Source of the DNA: an uncultured Shinella sp.
GTDB lineage: Bacteria; Pseudomonadota; Alphaproteobacteria; Rhizobiales; Rhizobiaceae
DNA length: 8,140 nucleotides
Direction of reading: 5' to 3'
NCBI GenBank assembly: GCA_946481465.1
Contig: CAMLOC010000125.1
Location: forward strand, 1-8,140
This document shows, in pieces, positions 1 to 6,469 of the stretch; the stretch's first letter is position 1, and the number at the start of each line of letters is the position of its first letter. The position numbers were made by a program, and so were the translations under genes. The notes below the pieces were generated by a model that searched no databases, had not been told where the DNA came from, and worked only from the letters and a program-made list of their open reading frames with translations.

Positions 1-922
1 CCAGCGCGCCTTTGGCGCCCGGCAACTTCAGGCCTTCGGCGAGATCGGGACTCACCGACTGGATGCGCACGCCGATCCAGCCGCGGCGCGCATGGCCGAA
101 CTCGCGGATCTGGTCGATGATGGGCTTGGCCAGGTTGGCCGGGATCGCGAAACCGATGCCGACCGAGCCGCCGGACGGCGAGTAGATCGCCGAGTTGATG
201 CCCACGACCTCGCCGTCCATGTTGAACATCGGGCCGCCGGAATTGCCGCGGTTGATCGAGGCGTCGGTCTGCAGGAAGTCGTCATAGGGGCCGGCGTTGA
301 TGTCGCGCTGGCGCGCCGAGACGATGCCGGCGGTCACCGAGCCGCCGAGGCCGAACGGATTGCCGATCGCCATCACCCAGTCGCCGATGCGCATGGTGCG
401 GGAATCGCCGAAGGGCACGGCCTTCAGCGGCGTCTTCGGTTCCACCTTCAGGAGCGCCAGGTCGGTCTTCGGGTCGGTGCCGACGAGCTTCGCCTTCAGC
501 TTGGAGCCGTTGGCGAAGTTCACCTCGATATCGTCGGCGCCCTCGATGACATGGTTGTTCGTGGCGATGAAACCCGAGGGATCGATGACGAAGCCGGAGC
601 CGAGCGAGTTGACGGTCTGGCCCTGGTTGGAGCCCTCGCCGCCCTCGCCCTTGAAGAACTCGTCGAAGAAATCCTGGAAGGGCGAGCCTTCCGGCACCTG
701 CGGGATGGGCGCCTTGTCGTCGCTCTTGACGTTCTGCGAGGTGGAGATGTTCACCACGGCGTCGAGCAGGCTTTCGGCAAGGTCGGCGACCGATTCCGGG
801 CCGGCCTGCCTGTTGGCCTGCGCCAGCGCCGGCCCTGCGAACGGCCCCCCCGCGACCAGCGAGAAACTCACCGCGAGCGCGAGTGCCGCATGGGCAACGC
901 TGGACCTCATCTTCAAAGCCAT
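1..922 (-). CDS. degP: Do-family periplasmic serine protease/chaperone DegP, C-terminus beyond the left edge
   Basis: The 307 visible codons encode a trypsin-like HtrA/DegP protease. Residues 1-34 are a signal peptide: a basic start, a hydrophobic alanine/leucine core and a likely cut after PALA. The catalytic triad is His124 (in ATNNHVIEG), Asp154 (in KTDLALLKV) and Ser228 (in NRGNSGGPMF), and the oxyanion-loop motif IGNPFGLGGSV is present. After about residue 280 the PDZ1 domain begins (RRGWIGVRIQSV). The family normally continues through two PDZ domains, so roughly 150-200 residues should lie outside the window. I chose the ATG at 922 because AAAGAGG sits nine bases upstream; ATGs at 931 (no spacing to that site) and 910 are less likely. 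It follows hflK, hflC and the DUF2065 gene on the same strand after 126 bases. In this family the enzyme degrades or refolds misfolded periplasmic proteins. The assignment is sure; DegP versus a close paralogue such as DegQ cannot be settled from this part. Confidence 0.96.
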   Translation of the reverse strand, partial: MALKMRSSVAHAALALAVSFSLVAGGPFAGPALAQANRQAGPESVADLAESLLDAVVNISTSQNVKSDDKAPIPQVPEGSPFQDFFDEFFKGEGGEGSNQGQTVNSLGSGFVIDPSGFIATNNHVIEGADDIEVNFANGSKLKAKLVGTDPKTDLALLKVEPKTPLKAVPFGDSRTMRIGDWVMAIGNPFGLGGSVTAGIVSARQRDINAGPYDDFLQTDASINRGNSGGPMFNMDGEVVGINSAIYSPSGGSVGIGFAIPANLAKPIIDQIREFGHARRGWIGVRIQSVSPDLAEGLKLPGAKGAL

Positions 923-960
923 GGTCGGCATCCTCTTTCGTCTGATTGTCGCGGCGAGTG

Positions 961-980
961 TTTGCCGCGGATACGGCAAA
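961..980. promoter_or_regulatory. Perfect inverted repeat in the degP leader
   Basis: TTTGCCG (961-967) and CGGCAAA (974-980) are a perfect 7-bp inverted repeat around a 6-base centre, 39-58 bases upstream of the degP start. A weak promoter-like pair lies just upstream on the minus strand, which would place this dyad at the transcription start. It could be an operator for a dimeric regulator or a leader hairpin. No T-tract follows it in the direction of degP transcription, so it does not look like a terminator. Confidence 0.4.
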
Positions 981-981
981 A

Positions 982-1010
982 ATCAGTCCGGCACGCTGAA
1001 TTCATGTGAA
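982..1010 (-). promoter_or_regulatory. Possible weak promoter of degP
   Basis: On the minus strand TTCACA (1010-1005; five of six matches to the sigma70 -35) is followed after exactly 17 bases by ACTGAT (987-982; three of six matches to the -10). This would start transcription near 975, about 50 bases before degP. I see no clear heat-shock or sigmaE-type box here. degP may equally be read from the hflK promoter. Confidence 0.25.
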
Positions 1011-1014
1011 GTCT

Positions 1015-1032
1015 TGCCCGTCTTCGCGGGCA
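1015..1032. other. Small hairpin between the DUF2065 gene and degP
   Basis: TGCCCG (1015-1020) and CGGGCA (1027-1032) form a perfect 6-bp stem around a 6-base loop, 17 bases past the stop of the DUF2065 gene. There is no run of T after it on the minus strand, so termination would be weak at best. It may partly separate degP from the upstream genes or protect a transcript end. Confidence 0.35.
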
Positions 1033-1048
1033 GCCGCAAGCTCCGCGT

Positions 1049-1237
1049 TCACGCGCCGCGGATCAACCACACCATGGCGACGCCGAGCGCCACGGCGACA
1101 AGCCCGGAGGTGCGCAACTGGCTTTCCGGAATCTGCGGCAGCATTTGCGCCATGCGCTTCAAAACCGAAGGGGCCAGTGCGTACACCAGCCCCTCGATGA
1201 TCAGGAAGAACGCGATCCCCGTCAGGAAATCGGACAT
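1049..1237 (-). CDS. DUF2065 family small inner-membrane protein
   Basis: A 62-residue protein with two hydrophobic segments, about residues 3-21 (FLTGIAFFLIIEGLVYAL) and 43-60 (TSGLVAVALGVAMVWLI), joined by a short polar loop with a basic KRM. Length, two-segment layout and the EGL...P motif fit DUF2065 (YjeT/COG3242), which has no established biochemical function. The true start is the ATG at 1237. A longer reading frame exists upstream, but that arginine-rich extension lies inside the end of hflC. The gene starts seven bases after the hflC stop, with a weak GAGAA ribosome-binding site in the hflC tail, so it is almost certainly cotranslated with hflKC. The neighbourhood suggests a role close to the HflKC/FtsH complex or envelope stress, but this is inference from position only. 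Confidence 0.88.
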   Translation of the reverse strand: MSDFLTGIAFFLIIEGLVYALAPSVLKRMAQMLPQIPESQLRTSGLVAVALGVAMVWLIRGA

Positions 1238-1244
1238 GCCGTTC

Positions 1245-2171
1245 TCAGTTTGCGGTCGACGGCGTCGTCGCCGTACCCGCGGTCGCGGGCTTGGCACCGG
1301 CGGCATCCTCGAAGTAGCGGAAGAACTCCGACTGCGGCGACAGCACCAGCGTGGTGTCGGATGCGCTCATCGCGTCGCGATAGGCGATCATCGACCGGTA
1401 GAAGTCGTAGAAGGCCGCATCCTGCGAGAAGGCCTCGCCGTAGACGCGGCTGCGCTCGCCGTCGCCCTCGCCTCGCAGGATTTCCGAATCGCGCTGCGCG
1501 GCGGCGATGAACTCGACGACCTGGCGGTCGGCGATAGCGCGGCGGCGCTGGCCTTCCTCGTTGCCGCGGGCGCGGATGAGTTCGGCTTCCGCCAGACGCT
1601 CGGCCTTCATGCGGTCATAGGTCTGCTGCGAGACTTCCTGCGTCAGGTCCGTGCGGCGGATGCGCACGTCGGAGATCGTCAGGCCGAGGTTGGAGGCGTC
1701 GTTCGTCAGTTCGCCCCGCACTTCGCGCATCATCGAGGCGCGTTCTTCGGAAAGCGCCGATTCGAAGCCGCGCAGACCGTAGACCCGGCGCAGCGCCGCA
1801 TCCAGACGGGTGCGCAGACGCGCTTCCGCCGATTCCCGGTCGCCCGAGACCGCTTCGCGGAAGCGGCGGGCATCGGTGATCTTGTAGACCACGAAGGCAT
1901 CGACCTCGTAGAACTTGCCGCCCGAGACCTGGACGCGGATGTCGTCGAGATCGAAGCGCAGCGCCTGGTCCTGGATGTACTGCACGCTGTCGGCATCCAT
2001 GAAGCCGAAGGGCAGCTTGAAGTAGAGGCCGGGCTCGGACTTGACGTCCTGGATCTGGCCGAAGCGGATGACGATCGCCTGCTGGCGTTCGTTGACGACG
2101 AACACCGAGGAATAGGCGATGAAGAGGAGAACGCCGAGGGCGATCAGGAATGCCGGTATACGGTTGCCCAT
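1245..2171 (-). CDS. hflC: Band 7/SPFH membrane protein HflC, regulator of the FtsH protease
   Basis: A 308-residue SPFH (stomatin/prohibitin/flotillin/HflKC) protein. An N-terminal signal anchor (about residues 5-26, PAFLIALGVLLFIAYSSVFV) is followed by the VNERQQAIVIRFG start of the band 7 domain. A long charged helical region comes later, rich in ERLAEAELIRARGNEEGQRR-type sequence as expected for the coiled coil. The alanine/threonine-rich tail is probably disordered. In the known system HflC pairs with HflK to form a large inner-membrane cage around FtsH and limits its attack on membrane proteins. The hflK stop and this ATG share one base (TGATG), which indicates translational coupling. 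GGGAGG lies nine bases before the ATG at 2171. A GTG at 2174 is also possible and would add one residue. Confidence 0.96.
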   Translation of the reverse strand: MGNRIPAFLIALGVLLFIAYSSVFVVNERQQAIVIRFGQIQDVKSEPGLYFKLPFGFMDADSVQYIQDQALRFDLDDIRVQVSGGKFYEVDAFVVYKITDARRFREAVSGDRESAEARLRTRLDAALRRVYGLRGFESALSEERASMMREVRGELTNDASNLGLTISDVRIRRTDLTQEVSQQTYDRMKAERLAEAELIRARGNEEGQRRRAIADRQVVEFIAAAQRDSEILRGEGDGERSRVYGEAFSQDAAFYDFYRSMIAYRDAMSASDTTLVLSPQSEFFRYFEDAAGAKPATAGTATTPSTAN

Positions 2172-3298
2172 CACTGCGTGCCTCCCGCCTGCTGCTGGCT
2201 CGTGGGACGGCCAAGTTCGTTCAAGGGAAGGAAGGGAACCACGCCCTGGCCACCCTGCTTCTCGTCGATGATGACCTTCTTGGAGTTCTTCATCACCTCT
2301 TCCATGGTTTCAAGGAAGAGACGCTTGCGCGTGACGTCGGGCGCTGCCTTGTACTGTTCGTAGATGGAGAGGAAGCGTGCCGCCTCACCTTCCGCTTCCT
2401 TGACGACTCGGTCCTTGTAGGCGGCCGCCTCTTCGCGGATTTGCGCGGACTGGCCGCGGGCAAGACCCAGCTTCTGGTTGGCGTACTGGTTGGCTTCCTC
2501 GACGAAGCGGTCCTCGTCCTGCTCGGCGCGCTGCACTTCGTCGAAGGCATCGGCCACTTCGCGCGGCGGGGCCGCGTCCTCGATGGCGACGGTGTTGATC
2601 GAGATGCCGGCGCCGTAGGCGTCCATGGTCGCCTGGATCGTCGTCTTCACGCCCTCGGCGATCGCCTGACGGTTGTCGCGGAAAATGTCCTGGGCGGGAC
2701 GGCGGCCGACGACTTCGCGCATGGCGCTTTCGGAAACCTGCTGCAGCGTCTCGGCCGGATATTCGAGGTTGAAGAGGTAGGACTGCGGGTCCGTGACCGA
2801 ATAGAGCACCGAGAACTGCACGTTGACGATGTTCTGGTCGCCGGTCAGCATCAGGCCGGAACTGTCGGAGGCCGAAGACGCCGAGCGGCGGCCGATATTC
2901 TGCTGCTGTTCGGTGATCTTGACGAGTTCGACGGTTTCGAGCGGCCAGAGATGGAAATGCAGGCCGGGCATGGAGACTTCCTGCTTCGGCTTGCCGAAGC
3001 GCAGCTCCACGCCGCGCTCGTCCGGCTGGACGGTGTAGATGGCGTTCATCAGCCAGAAGACGCCGACGAGAAGCAGCGCGATGACCACGACGCCGCCGTT
3101 GATGCCGCCCGGCATGACGTTCTTCAGCTGGTCCTGGCCGCGCCGGATGATGTCCTCAAGGTCGGGCGGGCCGCCATTGCCGCTGCCTCCGCCGCCACCG
3201 CGGGGCCGGTTCGGTCCCTGCCCCCATGGCCCCTGATTGTTTCCACCGCCGCCGCCGCCCCAAGGGCCGCCGCCGCCGTTCTGATTGCTCCAGGGCAT
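2171..3298 (-). CDS. hflK: Band 7/SPFH membrane protein HflK, partner of HflC
   Basis: A 375-residue HflK. It opens with a glycine/asparagine/tryptophan-rich low-complexity cytoplasmic tail (about 1-45) and a PPDLEDIIRRGQDQLKNVMPGG linker typical of HflK. One transmembrane segment follows (about 66-88, GGVVVIALLLVGVFWLMNAIY). The SPFH domain begins YTVQPDERGVELRFGK, and the later helical region is rich in alanine, glutamate and glutamine (FVEEANQYANQKLGLARGQ). With HflC it should assemble the periplasm-facing cage that controls FtsH. The start is the ATG at 3298, with AGAGG five bases upstream; an in-frame TTG just before it is less likely. The gene is the first of the hflK-hflC-DUF2065 run, behind its own promoter-like sequence. 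I see no broken or missing part. Confidence 0.97.
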   Translation of the reverse strand: MPWSNQNGGGGPWGGGGGGNNQGPWGQGPNRPRGGGGGSGNGGPPDLEDIIRRGQDQLKNVMPGGINGGVVVIALLLVGVFWLMNAIYTVQPDERGVELRFGKPKQEVSMPGLHFHLWPLETVELVKITEQQQNIGRRSASSASDSSGLMLTGDQNIVNVQFSVLYSVTDPQSYLFNLEYPAETLQQVSESAMREVVGRRPAQDIFRDNRQAIAEGVKTTIQATMDAYGAGISINTVAIEDAAPPREVADAFDEVQRAEQDEDRFVEEANQYANQKLGLARGQSAQIREEAAAYKDRVVKEAEGEAARFLSIYEQYKAAPDVTRKRLFLETMEEVMKNSKKVIIDEKQGGQGVVPFLPLNELGRPTSQQQAGGTQ

Positions 3299-3327
3299 CA
3301 ATACCTCTTTCTTTATATCCCTACGTG

Positions 3328-3368
3328 CCGCGCTTCGCGGAATGTTTCACCGCGCTGCGCGAGGTGAA
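3328..3368 (-). promoter_or_regulatory. Two stem-loops in the hflK leader
   Basis: TTCACC (3346-3351) pairs with GGTGAA (3363-3368), and the stem continues inward past one mismatch for three GC pairs. Next to it, closer to hflK, CCGCG (3328-3332) pairs with CGCGG (3336-3340) around a three-base loop. Both lie between the predicted transcription start (near 3365) and the hflK ribosome-binding site, so they would fold in the 5' leader. The larger one also straddles the predicted start and could be a DNA operator. Neither is followed by a T-tract. Confidence 0.45.
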
Positions 3369-3371
3369 CCC

Positions 3372-3400
3372 GTTATAGGTATCCCTCCGGCACCTTTCAA
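3372..3400 (-). promoter_or_regulatory. Strong sigma70-type promoter for hflK
   Basis: On the minus strand TTGAAA (3400-3395) and TATAAC (3377-3372) each match five of six consensus bases and are separated by exactly 17 bases. Transcription would begin near 3365, giving a leader of about 67 bases before the hflK ATG. It lies in the 156-base gap after folA, so hflKC need not depend on read-through from thyA-folA. I saw no convincing intrinsic terminator for folA in the same gap. Confidence 0.65.
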
Positions 3401-3454
3401 CAAATCCGCGTGGGCTTGCGGGCTTGTGCGGCAAAATAGTTCGTGATCGGAGGC

Positions 3455-3976
3455 CTATGCGGCCGCTTTTCTCCGCCAGGTGACGAAGTGCATGGCGTGG
3501 CTGTCCTTCTCGCCCTGCGGAATGGGCTCTTCCGCCACCTTTTCGAAGACGGCAGGGTCGATGGCGGGAAAGCGCGCATCGCCCTCCACATCCGCCTCCA
3601 CATGGGTGACATGCAGGATATCCGCCCGGTCGAAGACCTGGGCGTAGATCTGCCCGCCGCCGATGATACAGACTTCGCCCACGCCAAGGGCCTTCGCCTC
3701 GCGGCGGGCGGCGGCCAGGCCCTCGTCGAGCGAGGAAACGACCTCGGCGCCGGGAGCGGAAAAGGCCGCGTCGCGGGTGACGACGATGTTCGGCCGACCC
3801 GGCAGCGGCCGGCCGATCGACTCCCAGGTCTTGCGTCCCATCAGCACCGGCCTGCCGAGCGTCAGTTGCTTGAAGCGTTTCAGGTCGGAGGGCAGGCGCC
3901 ACGGCAGGTCGCCGTCACGGCCGATGACGCCGTTCCGGGCGACGGCGACGACAAGGACGATCTTGGCTTCGGTCAT
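3455..3976 (-). CDS. folA: Dihydrofolate reductase
   Basis: This enzyme reduces 7,8-dihydrofolate to tetrahydrofolate with NADPH, restoring the cofactor that thymidylate synthase oxidises. The 173-residue protein shows the complete family pattern: VAVARNGVIGRDGDLPWRLPSDL with Trp26 and the acidic active-site residue Asp31 (E. coli Asp27); the NADPH-binding VLMGRKTWESIGRPLPGRPN (about 44-63); the IIGGGQIY glycine loop (104-111); and THVEADVEGDARFP (124-137). Its length is slightly above that of E. coli FolA because of a short N-terminal extension and tail. It begins 15 bases after the thyA stop, so the two are almost certainly one transcript. The ribosome-binding site is weak, consistent with coupling to thyA. 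I see no substitution in recognisable active-site residues that would suggest a trimethoprim-insensitive form. Confidence 0.97.
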   Translation of the reverse strand: MTEAKIVLVVAVARNGVIGRDGDLPWRLPSDLKRFKQLTLGRPVLMGRKTWESIGRPLPGRPNIVVTRDAAFSAPGAEVVSSLDEGLAAARREAKALGVGEVCIIGGGQIYAQVFDRADILHVTHVEADVEGDARFPAIDPAVFEKVAEEPIPQGEKDSHAMHFVTWRRKAAA

Positions 3977-3991
3977 GCGAATACCCGCAAA

Positions 3992-4786
3992 TCAGACGGC
4001 GATGGGCGCCTTGATGGTTGAATCGGCTTCGTAGCCGACCAGGGTGAAGTCCTCGAACTTGAAGGAGAAAAGGTCCTTCACATCGGGGTTGAGCTTCATG
4101 AAGGGCAAGGGCTTCGGGCGGCGCGCCATCTGGGTGCGCACCTGCTCGAAATGGTTGGAATAGATATGCGCGTCGCCCAGCGTGTGCACGAAGTCGCCCG
4201 GCTGCAGCCCGGTCGCCTGCGCCACCATCATGGTCAGCAGCGCATAGGAGGCGATGTTGAAGGGCACGCCGAGGAAGATGTCGGCGGAGCGCTGGTAGAG
4301 CTGGCAGGAGAGCTTGCCGTCCGCCACGTAGAACTGGAACAGGCAATGGCAGGGCGGCAGCGCCATCTCGTCGACCAGCGCCGGGTTCCAGGCCGAGACG
4401 ATATGGCGGCGCGAGTTCGGATTGCGCCGGATGCTGTCGACGACCGTAACGATCTGGTCGAGATGGCGGCCGTCATGGGTCGGCCAGGAGCGCCACTGGT
4501 AGCCGTAAACCGGGCCGAGTTCGCCATCGGCATCGGCCCATTCGTCCCAGATGGTGACGCCGTTCTCGTGGAGATAGGCGATGTTGGTGTCGCCCTTCAG
4601 GAACCACAGGAGCTCATGGATGATCGAGCGCAGGTGCAGCTTCTTGGTGGTCAGCACCGGAAAGCCTTCCGCAAGGTCGAAGCGCATCTGGTAGCCGAAG
4701 ACGCCGCGCGTGCCCGTGCCGGTCCGGTCGCCGCGGTCGGTGCCGTTTTCCATCACATGGGCGAGAAGGTCGAGATATTGCTGCAT
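3992..4786 (-). CDS. thyA: Thymidylate synthase (ThyA type)
   Basis: It methylates dUMP to dTMP using 5,10-methylenetetrahydrofolate, the only de novo route to dTMP, and releases dihydrofolate for FolA. At 264 residues it has the same length as E. coli ThyA, and the catalytic positions coincide with E. coli numbering: Arg21 in DRTGTGT, Arg126/Arg127 in NSRRHI, the nucleophile Cys146 in PPCHC, Arg166-Ser167-Asp169 in QRSADIFLG, Asn177, and His207/Tyr209 in GDAHIYSNH. The C-terminus ends KAPIAV, as expected for the closing tail. The start at 4786 has only a GGCGG-like ribosome-binding site. folA follows after 15 bases. The gene is intact and its function is not in doubt. Confidence 0.98.
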   Translation of the reverse strand: MQQYLDLLAHVMENGTDRGDRTGTGTRGVFGYQMRFDLAEGFPVLTTKKLHLRSIIHELLWFLKGDTNIAYLHENGVTIWDEWADADGELGPVYGYQWRSWPTHDGRHLDQIVTVVDSIRRNPNSRRHIVSAWNPALVDEMALPPCHCLFQFYVADGKLSCQLYQRSADIFLGVPFNIASYALLTMMVAQATGLQPGDFVHTLGDAHIYSNHFEQVRTQMARRPKPLPFMKLNPDVKDLFSFKFEDFTLVGYEADSTIKAPIAV

Positions 4787-4816
4787 GGTCGCCGCCGATT
4801 CGTTGTCCAGCGTGCG

Positions 4817-4844
4817 ATACTAGAGCGGGAACGGCGGCGGCCAA
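4817..4844 (-). promoter_or_regulatory. Possible promoter of thyA-folA
   Basis: On the minus strand TTGGCC (4844-4839) and TAGTAT (4822-4817) are separated by 16 bases, each with four of six consensus matches. Transcription would begin about 25 bases upstream of thyA. It is the best candidate I see in the divergent gap but is not strong. Confidence 0.35.
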
Positions 4845-4872
4845 AGCGTGAAATCGGGTTGTCCCGGCTTTC

Positions 4873-4891
4873 CCCAGGGCGCGCGCCTGGG
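4873..4891. other. GC-rich inverted repeat in the thyA/EAL divergent region
   Basis: CCCAGG (4873-4878) and CCTGGG (4886-4891) are perfect inverted arms around GCGCGCG. The site sits between the candidate promoters of the two divergent genes, where an operator acting on both could lie. A second palindrome, GGGCCGGCCC, is at 4958-4967. In a GC-rich genome such repeats arise often by chance, so this is only a candidate. Confidence 0.25.
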
Positions 4892-4908
4892 TGGAGCGGT
4901 GCCATCTT

Positions 4909-4938
4909 TGCACTTCCTGAAGGAATTGCGGGTAGAGA
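4909..4938 (+). promoter_or_regulatory. Possible weak promoter of the EAL-domain gene
   Basis: TTGCAC (4909-4914, four of six matches) is followed after 18 bases by TAGAGA (4933-4938, three of six). This would start transcription about 40 bases upstream of the GTG start. The spacer contains a small dyad, TTCCT-GA-AGGAA. Evidence is weak. Confidence 0.25.
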
Positions 4939-4986
4939 GGACAACGAAGGGCCCGATGGGCCGGCCCGCAACGAGCATCGCCGCAG

Positions 4987-6318
4987 GTGAGACAGACCAA
5001 CGACTATTCCGACCGCTTCCGCCGCGTCTACTCCATGGCCTCGCTCGCTGCGGGCGTGCTGACGGCCGGCTGGGGCATCGTCTTCGCGGTGATGGGGGAA
5101 TGGCCCATGGTCGCCATGGACGTCGCACTGGTCACCGTCGCGGTCTCGAGCTTCATCCTCGCCCGCCGCCGCCAGCTGACCGCCGCCATCCTCCTCTCCC
5201 AGTTCGCCTTCCTCTTCATCATCGCCACCTTCTGCCTGCTGTTCGACGTGCCGAACGCCGTCGCCCCGCGAGTTTCGCATCTCTTCCTGCTCGTGCTGGC
5301 GATGGTCGGCTACATCAACCACCAGCAGCGCCCCTCGCGCGGGCAGCTCGCCCTCGTCGCCCTGTCGCTCGGCGCCTTCGTCGTCTTCGCCAGCACGCAG
5401 GCCGCCCTGCCCTTCGCCCGGCCGATCTCCGACGATTTCCGCTTCGTCGGCGCCTGGGTCAACGTCACGATCGCCGTCGCCATGCTGTGCGGCGGCCTCT
5501 ACATGATGCGGCAGGAGTTCGCCCGCCATCACGGCCGTGAGCGCGACATCGCGGCCGCGCTGAAGAACCGCGAGTTCGAGCTCTTCTACCAGCCGCAGGT
5601 CGACCAGGCCGGCAGGCTCACCGGTGCCGAAGCGCTGTTGCGCTGGCGGCGCGCCGACGGCAGCTTCGTCTCGCCCGCCGATTTCATTCCCGTCGCCGAG
5701 CAGGCCGGGCTGATGCCCGCCATCGGCGACTGGGTGCTGAACGAAGCCCTCAAGACGCTCTCCTTCTGGCAGCAGGAGGAGGCGACGCGCCACCTGAGGC
5801 TCGCGGTCAATGTCAGCGCCGACCAGTTCATGAAGCCGGATTTCGCCGAGGTCGTGCTCGCGCGGGTCCGCGCGCAGGACATCGACCCCGCGCGCCTCAA
5901 GCTGGAATTGACCGAAAGCATGATGGCCAACGATATCGACGCCATCGCGGAAAAGATGGGCGTGCTGCGCGCGGCCGGCCTCACCCTCTCGCTCGACGAT
6001 TTCGGCACCGGCTATTCCTCGCTCAGTCACCTGCGCCGCCTGCCGATCCAGGAGATCAAGATCGACCGCTCCTTCGTCAAGGACGCGCCCGAGAGCAGGC
6101 GCAACCGCCTGCTCCTCAAGAGCATCTTCGACATCGCCCGCACGCTGGACCTCTCCGTCGTCGCCGAAGGCATCGAGACGAAGGAACAGTTCCTGCTCCT
6201 GCAATCCTTCGGCGGCCTCGCCTTCCAGGGCTTCTATTTCGGTCGCCCTGTGCCGCTCGCCGAGTTCCAGAAGCAATGGGCCGCGGAAACCCTGCCCCCG
6301 CTCGCCGAAACCGCCTGA
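4987..6318 (+). CDS. Membrane-anchored EAL-domain cyclic-di-GMP phosphodiesterase
   Basis: A 443-residue protein in two parts. About residues 18-175 hold roughly six hydrophobic segments (near 18-38, 41-60, 64-86, 98-111, 117-137 and 157-175), a membrane module I cannot assign to a named sensor family. A basic linker (MRQEFARHHGRERD) leads into a complete EAL domain from about 187 to 432. Visible catalytic and loop motifs are EALLRW (215-220), NVSADQF (275-281), ELTES (307-311), LDDFGTGYSSL (336-346), EIKIDRSF with Lys358, VVAEGIET with Glu394, and FQGFYFGRP with Gln414. Such conservation predicts hydrolysis of cyclic-di-GMP to pGpG. There is no GGDEF domain, so it should not synthesise the messenger. 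The start is taken as the GTG at 4987, the only usual start codon after an in-frame stop at 4933; its ribosome-binding site is poor. An ATG at 5035 would remove 16 residues. The gene is transcribed alone, divergent from thyA. Confidence 0.9.
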   Translation: MRQTNDYSDRFRRVYSMASLAAGVLTAGWGIVFAVMGEWPMVAMDVALVTVAVSSFILARRRQLTAAILLSQFAFLFIIATFCLLFDVPNAVAPRVSHLFLLVLAMVGYINHQQRPSRGQLALVALSLGAFVVFASTQAALPFARPISDDFRFVGAWVNVTIAVAMLCGGLYMMRQEFARHHGRERDIAAALKNREFELFYQPQVDQAGRLTGAEALLRWRRADGSFVSPADFIPVAEQAGLMPAIGDWVLNEALKTLSFWQQEEATRHLRLAVNVSADQFMKPDFAEVVLARVRAQDIDPARLKLELTESMMANDIDAIAEKMGVLRAAGLTLSLDDFGTGYSSLSHLRRLPIQEIKIDRSFVKDAPESRRNRLLLKSIFDIARTLDLSVVAEGIETKEQFLLLQSFGGLAFQGFYFGRPVPLAEFQKQWAAETLPPLAETA

Positions 6319-6354
6319 AGCGGAAAACTTTGTCCGATCCCTGTCACAAAACCC

Positions 6355-6382
6355 TTTTCTTGGGGGCCGGGAGCGCCTATAT
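6355..6382 (+). promoter_or_regulatory. Probable promoter of ssrA
   Basis: CTATAT (6377-6382) resembles the -10 box common in rhizobial housekeeping promoters and lies just upstream of the first tmRNA helix. With a 16-base spacer the -35 position is TTTTCT (6355-6360), a poor match with three of six bases. Transcription would begin near 6389. The region between the EAL gene stop and this box contains no other recognisable element and no intrinsic terminator. Confidence 0.45.
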
Positions 6383-6469
6383 GAAGGGTGCTGCCTCGGC
6401 AGCTATGGCAATAAACGGGCGGTGTAATAAACCCATTGGACCCGGGGGCGGTACCCGGCGCCTCCACCA

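Noticed and set aside
1238..1306. Longer N-terminus for the DUF2065 protein
   Set aside because: The extension is an arginine-rich stretch read from inside the end of hflC. The ATG at 1237 yields a protein of normal family length that starts right at the first membrane segment.
297..2363. Very long plus-strand open frame (688 codons) opposite degP, the DUF2065 gene, hflC and part of hflK
   Set aside because: It runs antisense to well-recognised genes and crosses their boundaries. Its translation is low-complexity, rich in arginine, alanine and leucine. Long antisense frames are expected in GC-rich DNA with strong third-position bias.
3160..3290. Glycine-codon repeat tract as a tandem DNA repeat
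   Set aside because: It encodes the glycine-rich low-complexity N-terminus normal for HflK, and the DNA units are irregular.
2150..3367. 405-codon plus-strand open frame opposite hflK
   Set aside because: It is fully antisense to hflK and its leader promoter, with shadow composition and no domain.
4753..6276. 507-codon minus-strand open frame opposite the EAL gene
   Set aside because: It reads against a gene with complete EAL catalytic motifs. The translation is an acidic, histidine-rich shadow without recognisable domains, and it also overlaps the start of thyA.
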